The notes under the pieces are model-generated. The model was not told the DNA's origin and did not search any database. It was given only the letters and a program-made list of their open reading frames with translations. The translations under genes and the position numbers were made by a program. DNA of 7,069 nucleotides from Chloroflexota bacterium (lineage in GTDB: Bacteria; Chloroflexota; Dehalococcoidia; Dehalococcoidales; RBG-16-60-22): the NCBI GenBank assembly GCA_016875955.1, contig VGOH01000056.1:1-7069 (forward strand), written 5' to 3'. Of the stretch, positions 5,900 through 7,069 are shown piece after piece. Position 1 is the stretch's first letter. The number at the start of each line of letters is the position of its first letter.

Positions 5900-7069
5900 A
5901 GCCCACCTCCCCCGAGAACGCTCTGTGCCACGCTTGACGCAAGCTGGAAAAAGTAAGGGAGCCGGTCCGGGAAAAGCCCCATCAGCAGCGAAAGCACCGC
6001 GGTTATCATCAGCGGCACCACCATCAGCGGCGACGCCTCGCCAAATCGGGTGAACTTATCTGACGGAGCGAAAAAGGCGCGCACCACAATGCTGAAGAAA
6101 TAGCCGGCATTGAGCAACCCGCTGAGCAGGAAGGTGATGACGAAGGCCAGCTGCCCGACGTCATACGAGCCCTGCACCAGATACCATTTGCTGATGAACC
6201 CGTTCACCGGCGGTATCCCGGCCAGCCCCACCGAGGCGATGGCAAAGGCGGCCATGGTGAGCGGCATCTGCCGGCCAATGCCGTTGAGCTGGCTGACGTT
6301 CTCGCAGTGTGTCCTGACGTGAATGGCTCCGGCGCAGAAGAAGAGCGTTATTTTCATCATAGCGTGATTGACGATGTGGAGCAGCGCCCCTGTCCAGGCG
6401 CTCGGCGAAAGCAGCGATAAGCCGAGGACGATATATGAAAGGTGGCCCACAGTTGAGTAGGCCAACCTTGCTTTAAGGTTATCCTGGCGTAGAGCGATAA
6501 GCGAAGCTGCCAGTATCGTGGCGGCGGTGAGCGCCGCCAGAAAACCGGCCGCGCCGCTCTCATTAAGCACCGCCGGGCCGATGATGAAGCCAATAGCCCT
6601 GGCAAAGCCAAAGACACCGGCCTTGACCACGGCCACGGCATGGAGCAGCGCGCTCACCGGCGTCGGTGCCACCATGGCCGTCGGCAGCCAGCTGTGCATG
6701 GGCATGATGGCCGATTTCACCCCGAAGCTGAGCAGGAAGAGGGCGAAGAGCATGATGACGCTGCTTTTAGCTACCTGTGCCGGCAGGATACCTCCTGCCT
6801 GAAAATCAACCGTCCCGCTCAATTGATAGGTGAAGCCAAGGGCGAAGAGAAGGAAAACGCCGCCGGTAAGCAGGTAGACAAGGTACTTTCGGCCGCCAAA
6901 TATTGCCTCCGGAGTCTCGCGGTGAAGGACAAGAGGATAAGTAGCGATGGTCAGTATTTCATAGAAGATGACCAGGGTCAACAGATTGGCGGCAAAAGCG
7001 ATGCCCATGGTCGCCGAGAGGCATATGGCGAAGCTGGCGAAATAGCGCGTCTGCTTGTGTTCCGGAATG
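5896..7069 (-). CDS. MrpD-like cation/proton antiporter subunit (partial, N-terminus beyond right edge)
   Basis: This is an integral-membrane subunit of the Proton_antipo_M family, probably an Na+/H+ antiporter subunit D. An ATG exists at 7008, but the frame stays open to the window edge and encodes IPEHKQTRYFASFAICLSAT before it, which matches the family, so the true start lies outside. About 390 residues are visible and roughly the first 80-110 are missing. Counting from the first complete codon in the window, FYEILT carries the TM5 glutamate E37; GVKSAIMPMHSWLP carries the TM7 lysine K118 and H125; LLHAVAVVKAG carries H143 and K149; HAMMKITLF carries K239; and GFISK carries K294. All key charged positions expected of an active member are present, unlike in the downstream paralogue. 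The gene ends in GTGA overlapping the small membrane protein. Further mrp-like genes are expected beyond the right edge. Confidence 0.9.
   Translation of the reverse strand, partial: IPEHKQTRYFASFAICLSATMGIAFAANLLTLVIFYEILTIATYPLVLHRETPEAIFGGRKYLVYLLTGGVFLLFALGFTYQLSGTVDFQAGGILPAQVAKSSVIMLFALFLLSFGVKSAIMPMHSWLPTAMVAPTPVSALLHAVAVVKAGVFGFARAIGFIIGPAVLNESGAAGFLAALTAATILAASLIALRQDNLKARLAYSTVGHLSYIVLGLSLLSPSAWTGALLHIVNHAMMKITLFFCAGAIHVRTHCENVSQLNGIGRQMPLTMAAFAIASVGLAGIPPVNGFISKWYLVQGSYDVGQLAFVITFLLSGLLNAGYFFSIVVRAFFAPSDKFTRFGEASPLMVVPLMITAVLSLLMGLFPDRLPYFFQLASSVAQSVLGGGGL
5905..5910 (-). promoter_or_regulatory. Ribosome binding site fixing a GTG start
   Basis: GGAGGT, within GGGGGAGGTGGG on the minus strand, lies 5 bases before GTG at 5899. 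It is inside the final codons (a run of glycines) of the upstream MrpD-like gene. It supports the GTG start and coupled translation of the small membrane protein. Confidence 0.8.

Noticed and set aside
7006..7008. ATG as the real start of the right-hand MrpD-like gene
   Set aside because: The frame stays open upstream to the edge and encodes family-typical sequence (EHKQTRYFA), so the gene is truncated by the window.
3919..7069. Part of a complex I (nuoL/M/N) operon
   Set aside because: The two large proteins are homologous to those subunits, but the intervening small protein, the C-terminal architecture of the second and the MrpD-type EHKQTRYFA and FYEILTIATYPLV segments favour an Mrp-like cluster; no other nuo gene is visible.
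1..7069. Mobile elements, CRISPR arrays, phage genes, toxin-antitoxin or defence genes
   Set aside because: No transposase, integrase, regular repeats or attachment-site duplication seen; the tRNA 3' end is not repeated elsewhere in the window as far as I can see by eye.

Overview
The window looks like ordinary chromosome from an anaerobic bacterium. It carries a four-subunit pyruvate (2-oxoacid):ferredoxin oxidoreductase, a tRNA gene with a sigma70-type promoter, strong Shine-Dalgarno sites, and part of an Mrp-like cation/proton antiporter cluster. Split por genes, GC-rich coding DNA and the flavour of the proteins are compatible with Chloroflexota (Dehalococcoidia-like) or another deep-branching anaerobe. 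That placement is an impression from memory of the families, not a computed result.

Layout. Positions 1-2571 (minus strand) hold porC-porD-porA-porB in transcription order, nearly touching; porB runs off the left edge after 167 residues. Just upstream on the same strand is tRNA-Arg(CCG) at 2596-2668, and just upstream of that is a consensus-like promoter (TTGTCC-17-TATAAT). With 24 bases and no terminator between tRNA and porC, the tRNA probably heads the por transcript. Positions 2669-2891 are the divergent intergenic region. It holds the tRNA/por promoter, a promoter for the plus-strand gene with an inverted repeat over its -35, and a weaker possible second minus-strand promoter. Positions 2892-3878 (plus strand) encode a CaCA-family cation exchanger with a TTG start. 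Positions 3919-7069 (minus strand) are the distal part of an Mrp-like operon: an MrpD-like subunit that runs off the right edge, a 78-residue two-helix membrane protein, and a second longer MrpD/NuoM-like subunit. These are joined by 4- and 8-base start/stop overlaps.

How the genes may work together. Por interconverts pyruvate + CoA and acetyl-CoA + CO2 with ferredoxin as electron carrier, the hub of anaerobic carbon metabolism. The Mrp-like complex exchanges or couples Na+ and H+ across the membrane, and the CaCA protein exchanges Ca2+ (or another cation) against Na+ or H+. A shared role in ion-coupled energy metabolism is plausible, but the three units have separate transcription and nothing in the sequence proves a link. 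I found no mobile element, CRISPR array, phage gene or clearly new system. The most informative details are the tRNA-por arrangement, the small protein between the MrpD-like genes, and the loss of the usual TM7 lysine in the second MrpD-like subunit.
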